From Opeltia flavorubescens (lineage: Eukaryota > Ascomycota > Lecanoromycetes > Teloschistales > Teloschistaceae), in NCBI GenBank assembly GCA_000442125.1, contig KE546982.1, positions 168,639 through 232,638 of the forward strand: DNA of 64,000 bases. The letters run 5' to 3'. Under the pieces are notes generated by a model. That model saw nothing but the letters and a program-made list of their open reading frames with translations, did no database searches and was not told where the DNA came from. Shown here piece after piece: positions 51,886 through 64,000 of the stretch (its first letter is position 1; the number at the start of each line of letters is the position of its first letter). Both the position numbers and the translations under genes were made by a program.

Positions 51886-52010
51886 TTTTATTATAAATAA
51901 AAGGTAATAATAGTATTATATTAAAGGTAAAAGATTATCTATTTATAAAATCTCTAACTAAATAAATATAGGCGTTAAAAGGCGCTAAACCTAATTAAAT
52001 AAATACTTTA

Positions 52011-52762
52011 GGAGTATTTTTTTTGTTTTCAATAGTATTTTAACAGTTTAAATTTTCAAAATAAGTTTTTAAGCATTTATTTATAGGATATTATTTTTAA
52101 CCTATTTTTAATAATAATAGTAGGTAAAAAATAAAGCTATATTTATTATACTAGCTTATTAACTAGCTAGTAATATACTGTTTTTAAAAAAATTCTATAT
52201 TATTCTAATAATAGTATATTATAAGATATTTTTAAAATATTCTTAAAATATTCTAAAAATATTTTTAAAATATTCTTAAAATATTCTTAAAATATTCTAA
52301 AAATATTTTTAAAATATTTTTAAAAAATTAAAAGCTTATTATAATAAAAACTACTCTTTTTTTTTATAAGAAATAAAATAGTAGAATAAAAGTAATTATA
52401 TAAGCAATTTTTCTATAAATAGTAAATAATATAACAGTTTAATTTTTAAAATATATATTTAAACTCGTTTAATCAATAATAAATAGCCAGTTATATCCAA
52501 TTAAAAAACTTCAGCCGTAGGTCGAAAGTTCAAATCCGTTAGATTAATTGTCAAAAACTTTAATTACTAATAGAAGAAGCTTAATAAGCAATAAAAATAA
52601 GTTTTTTTTATATAAATTTGTATAATTCTAGTATAAACGTTTTAGAAAATATAGTACAATGGACTTGTATATACGATGATTATTTTTATACAATATTTTT
52701 ATAAATATAGCTGTGAATATCGTAAGAATATTTTGTTGAAAATCCAGCGTTATTCTCTAAGG
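52011..52762 (+). repeat. R repeat, copy d, with expanded 11-bp array
   Basis: Same strand as copy a. It is about 70 bp longer than the 683-bp copies because of an internal array at 52,225-52,327. It retains AGTTCAAATCC (52,527-52,537), the best B-box match of the four copies. It sits inside an E LTR, so it moved as a unit. The flanking bases suggest a short duplication (TTTAG/ATTTAG), but the exact ends are uncertain. Confidence 0.7.
52225..52327 (+). repeat. 11-bp minisatellite in R copy d
   Basis: About nine units of AAAATATTYTW in a row, some ending CTT, some CTA and some TTT. The other R copies have no more than two or three such units at this place. Confidence 0.85.
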
Positions 52763-54298
52763 TATATTTAGAAAACCTTTTTTAAATTATAGTAACTATT
52801 TAACTCTACCTATTCTATTAGTTTATTATTTTTATAGTATAACTATAATAGAAACTAGTAATAAAATTAGCTATTAGCTTTTAATAATAAATTTTTTCTT
52901 GTTAATAAACGGCTTTTCAATTTATTTCTATTATTTAATACTAGTATTAATATTATTAGCGGTTTTATTATAATTTAAAGTCGATTTTAAATTAAAATAG
53001 CGTTTATACTTTTCTACTAGTATTTTAATATAATTTAAATAGTATTCGAGTATTTATTAATTGTTTTAAAATATATAACTAATCTTATAAATAAAATACT
53101 GAATAAAAAAATCTTTATCTTTATAAATATAGTACTTATAAAGGATTTATTTAATTTTAAACTTTTTATTATTATTAATAACGACTAGAAGTATAGATTT
53201 ATAATAGCTTTAGTCGTTATTTTTACTAGAGTTAATAATAGGCTCTAGATATACTATTAATATTATATTCTAAATTTTTATAGTAGATAAAAGTTTTAAA
53301 TAGTAGGTTAATAGTTTAATATATTCGATAATTTTAAAAGGGCCTATTAATTATTACTTAATTTTTTTGAAAATAAGCTTTAATATAAATATTTTTTTAT
53401 AAAATCGCTAACCTTAAAATAAACTAATTAATAGTATATATTATAGTATTTTTTTATTTTTATTATAATAAAAGTAATATTATTTTAATATTAATATATA
53501 TAAATTAGTACTTTTTTATATTTATTAGTATTATAATATTTTATATTATAAATATATTTATAAGTTTATTTATTTTTAAAGTAATTTAATTATAATAAAA
53601 AGCTAGTTATATTATAACCGGAAAAATAGCTAGTTATTTAATAAAAATATTAGCAAAAATATTAAAATCTAGCGTATCTTCTAGTTACTAGTACTTTATA
53701 AATTTTAAATTTAAATAATATTTAATTAAATACTTTAAATATAAAGCTATAATTTATAGAGTTATTAAAAGCCGCTAATATCTAAAAGAAATTAGTAAAC
53801 TATAGTTTAGAATCGTCTAGTATAAGAATATACTAGTATATAATAGTTCTAATAGTTTAATTAAACTATTCTAATATATTATTAATTTATAGATTTTAAA
53901 TAATAGAATATTATAGATTTAATTTTAATATTTTAAATATTTAATACTATAATTAATTTATAAATTTTCTATTATAATTTAAAAATACTACTCGCGGTAT
54001 ATTTTAAATTAGTTTTATTAATTTATTTAAAAATTATTTAATTTATTATTTATCGCTTTAAATTATATTTTCAAAAATAAATAAATAATTACTTTAAAAA
54101 AGCTTTTTATTAATATATAATAGTTATATTATTTATATAATTTTAAAAAAATAAAAATAAGATTGATAATAAATATATAATATGGTTTTATTAAATTAAA
54201 TACTAGCTATAATATTTAATATAAATAGTAGCGAGGTATTTAATAAATTTATATAGTTTTATTAATTTATTAAATATATAAAAGTTTTTTATTAGACG

Positions 54299-54322
54299 TA
54301 TATATATATATATATATATATA
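54299..54322. repeat. (TA)12 microsatellite
   Basis: Pure TA run within copy C. Copy A has GCGAATATATATAACT at the matching position (about 18,920), so this is a local expansion. Confidence 0.9.
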
Positions 54323-54528
54323 ATCGGAATAGCCTATTTTATTATATACTAGCTGGAATACTTTTTTTTTATATTTGTAGAAAATACTAAATATAAGCCT
54401 TATTTGTTATTATTATTATAGAGTAGCGTGTTAAAAATATAATATAGTATTTTAATAATAATATTATTTAGTTTTTTATTAACTTTAACGAATTCTTTAA
54501 TTTTAATCTAGCGGTTTTTTTTATATAC

Positions 54529-54700
54529 TATTATAGTTCTACTTTAGAGTATTGTAAAAAATATATACCGAGGTATTATTACCGGATTAGGCCTAGCGCG
54601 CCTTAGTATTTTTATATCTTTTATAGCGATTTTATAGAAATTTAGTAATTAAAATTTTAATTACTTACTTTTTATATTATATATATTCTATAATCTAATA
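54529..54700 (+). repeat. K-family 5' LTR (172 bp)
   Basis: Contains ACCGGATTAGGCCTAGCGCG (54,580-54,599), nearly unchanged from the K LTRs. Confidence 0.85.
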
Positions 54701-57700
54701 AATAGTAGTAACTATATAAATTTATAATCCTATTTCTATTTTTATATATAGGTCATCTACTATATATTAACTAGTAGTATTCTACTATTAAAATCTTCTG
54801 GTAGAAACCTATTAGTTTCCGCCCGTAAAAATTAAATAAATATCTCCTATATAATATACTATTTATTTTATCTATCTTTTTAATATTATTAATAATTTAA
54901 TTGTTTTTTATCTAAATTACGCTGAGCGTATTTAACGGTCTAGATTTTAGCGGTATTACTTTAGGCCTAGATAGCTTAAATTTTAAAAATACTATCAAAG
55001 AACTTAATATAAATATAATATTTTATAGTTATAATAAATATAAACGTAAATTAATTATATAAAAGGATTATATAAAGAATTATAAGCTACTATTAATTAA
55101 TAAAAGGGGTTGATAAACTATCGACTTTATTATTAAATAGATTAGTAGAAAGAATATATAGAATAAATCTAGATTTTAATAATATAAACTTTTATTTTAC
55201 TATTAGCGTATTTAATTAAATAAAATTAAAAATAATATAAATAAATATATAAATAATTTATATAACGAGCTTTATAATTTTAAAGACGAAATAAAAAAAT
55301 CTACTAGATTATTATATAATAGTAACTAAAAGAATTTGGAGAATATATAAAAGAAATAGGGGTATTTTAATATTATTCCTTTTATTTTACTACTAAAATT
55401 TCTATCGTCTCCTAGTATAATTATAAAAGATCTTCTCGCCGTTATATCTACTAGCTAAAATAATACCGGCGGTACTAATAATACTAGCGCTAAATTTAAG
55501 CTATTAGATATAAATTATTTTAATTTTTATTTTTTAGAAGCTATTTATAATAAAAACGATTTCGTTATTATAGAATAAAATATATATTTTCGCGATATAT
55601 ATTTATTTATTAATATATCTAAAAATATTATATAAATAAAAAAATATAATATTATATACTAAAATCTATATTTATACCTCTACGGTAATATTTAAATATA
55701 ATTTTCAATAAAATTAGATAATTTCGAGTAAAATAACTTATAAATAAGCGAGAATCTAGATTTTTTAAAAAGAAAGCTATTTATTAGATTTAGAATATAT
55801 TAATTAAATATATTATATCTATTAAATATAAACTAATTTATTATTAAAAAAAAAATATTCTCCTATAAAATATATATAAATAATAACTAGGTATAAAAAA
55901 ACGCGGGATTTAATATTACTAGTTAAATTATATAAATATATAATTACCTAATATTAAGCTTATAATAAAATATTAACCGATTTAGTTTCTATATAAATTT
56001 ACTAGATTTTATTATTTAATTAAAAGCTAAAAATATAATATAAAAACGCTTTTATAAATAAAAAATACTAAAAAAAACTATAAAAAATTAATAATTTCGC
56101 TAGGGTTTCTTTTAAAGTAATACCTACTAGTTATAATTATAATCTCGCGGAAATTAATTATATTAAAATCACTGGTAGTACTATTAGTAAAAGCTTTTTA
56201 AATAATAAAATAGTTCTAGATAAAATAGCGCTGGTTTTTAAAAAAAGCGTTAAAATAATTTTTAGCGTATTAATTATTTTTTACGCTAGGTCGAAATATT
56301 AAAAAATTAATATATTGGTTTTATATTTAATTTCTAGCTAAATTAATAGTAAAATATTTCTTTTAATTATATAAATAATATATTAAATTTCAATAGCTAA
56401 ATTATCTATTATAAAATTTATAGAGATAAAAAAAAATTAGAAAAATTAAAAAATACTAGAGATTTTTATAAATAAATATTTAATAGTATACCTATAAAAA
56501 ATTGCTATTTTTATAGTTTATTTATTAATTCTAATAATACCTAGAATAAACTATATAGAATATAGCTATTTATTTATTATAAATATTTTATATTTTTAAT
56601 AGTATTTAGTAATATAAATTTAAAAACTACTAATTCTATTATATTTACAATTAATTTATATAAAAGTAATACGCTAAAAATTATATATATATATCCTAGC
56701 GCTTTAAATAAAATTATATAATAGTATAAGTATATTTATTTAATATTAAATTTTAGGTATATATTAATATTAATAGTAGGGCTTTAATTTTCGATAAAAA
56801 TTTTTTATTTTTTTATTTGAATTATTATAATATAATATAAAAAATAAAGCTAATAATACTATAAAATATTTATAATTTATAAATTATCGATAAAATCGCG
56901 AGATTTAATATCTAGCTAACTAGAATTAATAATTAAAATATACTTATAGAAATTTATTTAATAAATAACCTTTAGATTAGTTTTATTATAAGCCTATTAT
57001 AATCTATAGAATATAATATTATTATTTATATAGTTCAAAAATTTATAATAATATAAAAGAAAAAAATAGCTTTTATCTATAAATTTAATAGTAATAAAAA
57101 TACGCTTTTTATTATAAATACTAGTTTTTTTATATTTATTTTTATAAATTATACTAAATACTAAAAGAAATAATTAATACTAACGAATTTAATAATATTA
57201 AAGAGTTTTTATAGATTAAAAATAACGCTAATAAATATTTTTTTTAATTTTAACTAATTAAAAATAAATATTTAAAAGCGTATAAATATAGTACTTTTAA
57301 ATTAAATTTATTTTAAATAATTTAGTACTAGTTTTATATAGAAGTAAATAATATCGCTAGTTAAACTATTATCCTTTATTATATCGCTATATATTTTTAT
57401 TTTACTATTATTTTCGTTTATATCTACTATATATTTCTATAAATATTTTCTACGTTTTTATATATATAAACGCTATATTATTATTACTACTTTAAATTAT
57501 AAGCTATATTATTATTAGTATATAAGCTTTCTTTAATAATAATATAATAAGCTAACTCGATAAATTAAAATAGATAATAAAATTAAAAAATATAATTATA
57601 ATATTAATTAAAACTATTTAAATAAATAATAAAATATTAAAATATAGAATAGTATAAAAAAAATAATATATTTAGTATTTAAAATATTTATAAAAAGCGT

Positions 57701-57772
57701 TAATATTTTTTAAATATCCCGCTGGCGCTATTAATAGTAAAGGCGCTATTTTTAATATTTTTTATAAATATC

Positions 57773-57944
57773 TATTTTAGTTCTACTATAAAGTTTTATA
57801 GAAAATATATATCGAGGTATTATTACTAGATTAGACCTAGCGCGTTTTAGTATTTTTATATATTTTATAGCGATTTTATAAAACTTTAGTAATTAATTTT
57901 TTAATTATCTATTTTATATAATATATATATTCTATACCCTAATA
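57773..57944 (+). repeat. K-family 3' LTR (172 bp)
   Basis: Collinear with 54,529-54,700. It is followed by TATAC, the target duplication. Confidence 0.85.
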
Positions 57945-60900
57945 TATACCTATCGATTAATTATTAACGGAAATTAATTACTATTTCTATTAGATTTACT
58001 AGAAAATAATATACTATAAAAGTATTTATATCTAATAATTCGTTTATTTCTAAATAGTATTTATAACTAATAAATCTCGATAATATATTTAAACTAGTAT
58101 TTTTAACTTTAAATTTATAATAAATATTAAATATAAATTATTAATAGTATTTAAAAGCTTATATTAAATAAAAAATATAATTTTTTATAGATATTATATT
58201 TAAACTAGTTTAGTATAGAATATAAATTATAATAAAATAGTTTATATAAAAATTAATAATATATTTAATTATTTTAAATATATAATAAATCTTTTTAATT
58301 ATTTATATAATATTTATAACTTTTAATTTTATAAATTAATAGTATATTTTAGCGATGAATAATAAATAGTTAAAAAATAGAATCGATTATTTAAACTTTT
58401 ATTTAGGTTTTTTATTTATTTTATAGGTAGTTTTATTTATATTATAATAAATATAAATTAGATAATTAAATTTTTTATAAATATTTAAATCTATATATAA
58501 TATTAAGTTTTTATTAAAATAAACTAGAATTAATAATAATAAAAAAAGCTGCTATATATAATAAAATAGATTAAATTTTTTAAATATAAATACTATTAAT
58601 AGATTTTAAATAATTATTTTTTTATAGATATTATTTTTTATAATAATATTGGAATTTATATAAATTTTATATTTTTAAAATAGTTTAATAATAATTATAT
58701 AATTATAAATATACTATTAAAAATAGTTTATTAAATTAAAATATTTTTCTAGTTATTAAAATATATATAGAAATAAAAGTTTTAAAATTACTTTTAATTT
58801 TTTTTTATTATAGTAAATTTAAAGGTATTTACCTTCTAGTCTAGTAGATATTTAGATATTTAATTAATAAACGATTTTTTAAATAATAAATATAGATTTA
58901 TAGTATTAAATATATTAAAAATCTAATTAAAATATTTTCTATATTCTTTTTTTAAAAAGAAAAATATTATAAATATTATTAATATAAGTTTTACAAAAAA
59001 AATAAAATAGATATAAGATTTTATTTATTATTTATTATATATTAGTTAATAAATTATAGTAATTTATTATCGGTATTTTAAATTTATTTTATCTTTAATT
59101 TAAAATTATTATAAAATAGTAATACTATTTTTAATTAGATTATTATTAGTAAAAATAGTTTATAAAGTCTATTATAAAAAAAAATTTTAACGTTATAAAT
59201 TTACGCTAAAATTTCCGTTTTTATAGGATTAAATAGGTATTTAATATTACAGTTTTATTAAATAATTTAATATTTATAATAATATAATTTTTAAAATTTT
59301 AATTAATATTCTTTTATATTATAAAATAAAAAAACGAAAATAGAATAATTTTAGTAGTTTATTTTATTCGAATTTATTTATAAAATTTATTAAAAGTTTT
59401 ATTTATAACCTTTTTTTTATAGATATTAATAAAGGATATATATATTTATTTAAATTTATAAATTTATTTTTAATTTTCTATTAATAAAATATTTATAAAT
59501 TCTAATTTTAGTATATTAATAATATTATTAGTAATTTACTATAAACGCGAATAATATTAAATTAAAATTATTAAAATAGCTTATTTAATTTATATTTTAA
59601 AAATTATTATTTTTTTAAAATATCCTATTTTTATTTAAAAGTTATTATTATTAAATAATATAATAGCGGTTTTTAAACCTATAATAGCTTTTATAATAAC
59701 TGTTATATAGTATTTTAAATTTTTTAAAAACTATTTAAATTTTTACTTTAATATTTTAAAAATTAATTTATAATTTTTTAAATTAATTTAAAAATATTTA
59801 TTAGCTTTATATTCTAAATTAATTTCTAATAAAACTTTAATAATTAATTAAATAAAAAATAGAAATTTATTTTAAATATAAATTTATTTTAATATATAGT
59901 TTATAAAATATATATAATTAGTAAAAATATTTAGAATTTTTAATTTATAAATAAAGTTATAGTTTTATAAAAAATATAAAGAATTTTAATATAAATAAGT
60001 AATTTTAATAACTTTATTAATATATAATAGTATTATAATATATTAAATACTAGAAATAATAATATTTATTCTAATATTTATAATATTAATAGTAATTAGT
60101 ATTATATTATTATAATAAAAACTAATAGTTATTAAATTTATAGATAAATATATATTAATATTTTTAAAATTTATAATATTAATATTTATAAGTATATTAG
60201 CGTTAAAATTATCTACTAGATAAAACTCGCGTATAATAATAATAAATTTTATAATACTTTTATTTAATAAAAAAAATTCGATAATTATAAATTTAATAAT
60301 ATTATATTATCTTTTACTAATATTTATAACAATTAAAAAAGCTGGTTTTTCGTAATTATAGTATATAATAGCTATTTTAATAGAAATTTTTAATTAAATA
60401 GATTTATTATATAGCCTATATTTTAATTAAAAATATATTTTTTTATATCCAATTATAAATAAATATCTAGAATTATATAATAGTATTTTTAAAAAGGAAA
60501 ACCTATTATTAATATATTTTTTATAATCGAGCGAATTAATTATAGCGCTTATAGTAGTAGTTATATAATAAATTTAATTTAATAATTTTAAATATTTTTT
60601 TAAATAATTTAACTAATTTTAAATAGATTTATACTAATATTAATAGAGTATTTAATTTAGTAATTAGTTTATTTATAATAATAATAAAAAATCTTTTTTA
60701 TTAAAGCTAAAATAAAGATAATAATATAAAATATTATTTAATTTAAAAAATTCGTTATATTTATTATATTAATATATTTTAATTGGTTTAAATATTATAT
60801 ATTCTATTAGAATAAAATAGAATTCTATTATATTATTATTTTAATTAGAATCTTTTATAATAATATATAAAATTTTATTAAAATTTTTATTTATAATATA

Positions 60901-62301
60901 TTTGTTTTTAATAAAATTTATTAATTAGTATAAATTATTTTTATAATTTAAATACTATTCTATTTTATTATTTAGAACTTTTTCGTCGAGAGCTTTTAAT
61001 TAGAAATAGGCTTATTAATTATTTAATTAATAGCTTTTATATAAATTCCGGCTATTATTATACTTTTAAAAGCTATAATTTTATTAATTTCCAATTGAAT
61101 TTTATTATAACGAAATAATAATTTTAAATAGAAACTATTAATAATTAATTTAAATAATACGCTGAATATTTTATATATCTGGTTTTTTTTTAAATAACGA
61201 AATTTATAAAATCGTAGAGTAATTCCGATATTAATATATAATTGAAAATATATTTAGTTAGTTTTTTTAAATATAATTTAAATATATAAATAAATATTTT
61301 AATAAATAAAAAAAATTTTTCTAGAATAGTTAATAAATTATTATTTTTATTTATTTATAAAAAATATAATTTTAATATTTTATAGTTTTTATTATTATTA
61401 TAAATATTAAATTAATTATTTTTTTTCCTTTAAAGAAATTTATAAAAGATTTTAATAATAATAATTATAATTTTATTTAGAATTAATATTTATAATTAAA
61501 TATTAAAATAATTAATATTAATTAATCTTTTAATATTTTTAATAAATATTATTTTTATATTTTTTATTTTAATAATAATATTATTAAAATATTTTAAAAA
61601 GTTTTTTTAAATTTATATATCGTTAAAGATATAATTATTTTATTCTAACTATACTAAAGTAATAAATAATAGCTCGCTAAAATTATTTTCTAAAAATATA
61701 TATTATAGTTTAATACTTTTATTTAATTATAGCGAATTATAAATAAATTTATTAATTATAATAGTAAATTATATAATTATTTAGTTTAATAAAAAAAAGT
61801 TTAATTTATAATATATTAATAATAGATTTATTATTTAATATTTAAATTTTATATATTTTATAAAAGTATATATATTATAATAAATATTTTATATTTTTAT
61901 AAATTTAACGGTCTATTAATTATTATTCAATTAAAATAAATTAATATTATAAATCTTTTATTATATTTTTTAATTATTAATATAATTATTAAATTTATTA
62001 GTTGAGTAAATAATTTATTTTAGAAATTTTATATAAAAAATTCTAGTAGTTAAATTAAACGGGCGTTTATAAATAATTATCTATTTAAAAAAAATTATTA
62101 CTATTATAGCAAATTATTATTATTTATCGGTCTATTCTATTATTATTATTATAGTAAAAGTTTTATTATATATTTTGGCGGTATAATATTTTTTTCTAAT
62201 TTTATTAAATAAAATAATCTAGATTTAATATTAAAAAAAATATAATTTTATTATTATAAAATATTAATAAATTTAATATTTTTTAAAAATTTATCGAATT
62301 A

Positions 62302-62505
62302 TATTGCGGCTATACCGTATAAACAGAAGGCTAATAGGGCAGGTAGGGCTGAATAGCTATCGTGGCCCGAAGGAAGCCTTCTAAATATATTTACTTAGTT
62401 GGGTTTAACGCCTTTTAGCGTCTATATTTATTTAGTTATAGATTATATAAATAAATAATTATTTACTTTTATTATAATACTATTACTTTATATTTATTAT
62501 ATAAT
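62302..62505 (+). repeat. E-family 5' LTR (copy D, GC-richest copy)
   Basis: About 204 bp and the least RIP-damaged E LTR; the stretch 62,330-62,400 (AGGGCAGGTAGGGCTGAATA) keeps GC-rich words lost elsewhere. The inner flank has AATAGTAGTAATAAAAGG, the basis for calling a primer site and hence the orientation. Confidence 0.8.
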
Positions 62506-64000
62506 AAATAGTAGTAATAAAAGGCAATTTATATAAAATACGGTACTATTAACTTCCGTATATATATACTATTAATTATTATATAGTATTAGATTTTCCG
62601 GGTAGATTTAACGCTTTTCCGCCTATTAAATTACTACTTTTATATTAATACTCGGTTTATAAAGTTAATTAAAATATATTTTAACTTTTAATCCTTTTAA
62701 TAAAGTTTTAGATATTTTTTATAATAATTCGAAGGATTTAACCGATTTTATTATTATACTAGCTTTTATTATAACTATTTTCTATATTAAAAAGTTCTAA
62801 AAGTATATTAAATAGTTTTTAAAATAGGATTAGGCCTTTATAATAATTTTTAAAATTTATATCGACTATATCTATAAATAAAATCTAGATCTATACTATT
62901 TTTTAATATAGAAATTTTCTAGTAGCCGGGTAATTTAAATTAATATAGCTCCTATCGTTATTTATTTTATAAATTAGAGCGAGTATCTATAAATTTTTAC
63001 TAAAATAATAAGCGATTTTTATAATAATATTATTATAATTTTTAAAAATAAAAACTTTTAAATTTATATTTAAAAATTAGCAATAAATTTTATTTAAAAT
63101 AGTTTAAATTTTTATTTTTATCTTTTAAACTTGTTAAAAAACTTATAATAATTTAATAAATTTATAAATATTATTAAATTTATTAATATATTTAAATAGC
63201 GAAATTATATTTTTTCTAGTATTAAATCTAACCTACTCTATTTAATAAAATCGGAAAATAATATTATACTACTATTAGGTATAATAAAACTTCTACTATA
63301 ATAATAATAATAATTTATTATAATAATAGTAAGTTCTTTTAAATAGGTAACTATTTATAAACGCCCGTCTAATTTAATTACTAGGATTTTTGATATAAAA
63401 CTTTTAAAATTAATCAATTACTATATTATTAAATATAGTAGCTATATTAACGATTATAAAATTATAATAAAGAGTTTATAATATTAATTTATTCTAATTA
63501 AATAGCGATAAATAGCCTATAAAATTTTTAAAGTTATATAATATCTATTATAATATATATACTTTTATATAATAGGTAAAAATTAAATATAAAATAATAA
63601 ATATATTATTAATATTCTATAACCTAAATTTTTATTTATAAAATAAAGCCGTTATATAATATATTATTATAATTAGCGAATTTATTTGTAAATTTATATA
63701 ATTAAATAAAAGTATTAAACTATAGTATATATTTTTTAAAAACCGCTTTAGCGAGTTATTATTTACTATACTAGTATAACTAAAATAAATATACTATACT
63801 TTTAATAATATATAAATTTAAAAAAACTTTTTAAAATATNTTAATAATATTATTATTAAAATAAAAAATTTAAAAATAATATTTATTAGAAATATTTAAA
63901 TAATAATTAATATATAATATTTTAACGTTCGGTTATATATATTTATTTTAGATAAAATTATAATAATTATTATTAAAGCTTTCTATAAGTTTTTATAAAA
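62302..64000 (+). mobile_element. E-family LTR element, copy D (5' part, runs off window)
   Basis: It starts with an LTR (62,302-62,505), then internal sequence collinear with 27,441-28,607 and 29,020-29,350 of copy B. It has no S insertion, so it preserves the empty site. It abuts copy C in the opposite orientation. It is truncated by the window end and heavily mutated. One ambiguous base lies at 63,840. Confidence 0.65.

Larger units (their letters stand above)
51886..52857 (-). repeat. E-family LTR of copy C, split by R copy d
   Basis: The left part (51,886-about 52,010) carries GGCGTTAAAAGGCGCTAAAC. The right part (about 52,763-52,857) carries ACTCTACCTATTCTATTAG and the terminal ACTATAATA. 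Joined, it matches the intact LTR at 24,101-24,305. Confidence 0.75.
54529..57944 (+). mobile_element. K-family LTR element, 3.4-kb RIP-degraded relative of element K
   Basis: Two 172-bp LTRs (54,529-54,700 and 57,773-57,944) are flanked by an exact 5-bp duplication TATAC (54,524-54,528 and 57,945-57,949). The LTRs align to the 161-bp K LTRs with RIP-type changes, and AATAGTAGTAAC after the 5' LTR matches the K primer site. The first ~60 bp and the last ~60 bp of the internal region also match element K. The 3.07-kb interior has coding-like runs on the plus strand (for example 55,480-55,700) but no polymerase motif I can name, and I did not see the BIR signature. At this size it is probably non-autonomous. 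Confidence 0.8.
51886..62301 (-). mobile_element. E-family LTR element, copy C (fossil hosting two insertions)
   Basis: The LTR at its left end (51,886-52,857) is split by R copy d. The internal sequence runs 52,858-54,528, is interrupted by the K relative (54,529-57,944), and resumes to about 62,301, where it is cut off against another E copy (D) in the opposite orientation. Homology to copy A resumes exactly on the two sides of the K relative (about 19,135 in copy A). No polymerase motif is legible. The orientation is that deduced for copy B. Confidence 0.65.

Overview
The window looks like a gene-free, extremely AT-rich heterochromatic block from a filamentous ascomycete (Pezizomycotina). 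CpA/TpG-type sites are almost all converted to TpA, and repeat copies differ mainly by C-to-T/G-to-A transitions. That is the signature of repeat-induced point mutation (RIP), a process known only from fungi. I found no intact host gene, rRNA or tRNA gene, and no CRISPR. Nearly everything is a nest of fossil LTR retrotransposons and their fragments. The genus cannot be fixed from this sequence.

Layout. 1-5,060: minus-strand Ty1/copia fossil, split by a 683-bp repeat ('R') at 2,444-3,126. 5,061-15,701: complete-looking but mutated Ty3/gypsy element ('Gypsy-1', plus strand) with 194-bp LTRs, a 5-bp target duplication, protease/RT/RNase H/integrase/chromodomain-like remnants, and an unusual 3-kb tail containing an 18-bp tandem array. 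15,707-17,690: unassigned. 17,690-34,771 and 51,886-64,000: five copies or fragments of one LTR family ('E', ~204-bp LTRs), some facing each other, with R repeats and a ~407-bp insertion ('S') among them. 35,893-39,471 and 49,196-51,885: unassigned sequence interrupted by a second gypsy element ('Gypsy-2', 39,472-49,190, 213-bp LTRs).

The one island that has mostly escaped RIP is 46,921-49,022. It is a small LTR-flanked element ('K') inserted with a 5-bp duplication into the 3' LTR of Gypsy-2. It has three 161-bp LTR copies, two of them joined through a 12-bp primer-binding-site-like spacer. Its minus strand carries a damaged reading frame with a recognisable BIR (baculovirus IAP repeat) domain, a zinc-finger-like stretch and a Pro/Thr-rich tail. 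A heavily mutated 3.4-kb relative with the same ends lies at 54,529-57,944 inside an E copy.

The nesting gives relative ages: E copies and the copia element are old hosts; R, S, Gypsy-1, Gypsy-2 and the K relative came later; K at 46,921 is the youngest. The block could be a (peri)centromeric or other gene-poor AT isochore, but that is inference.
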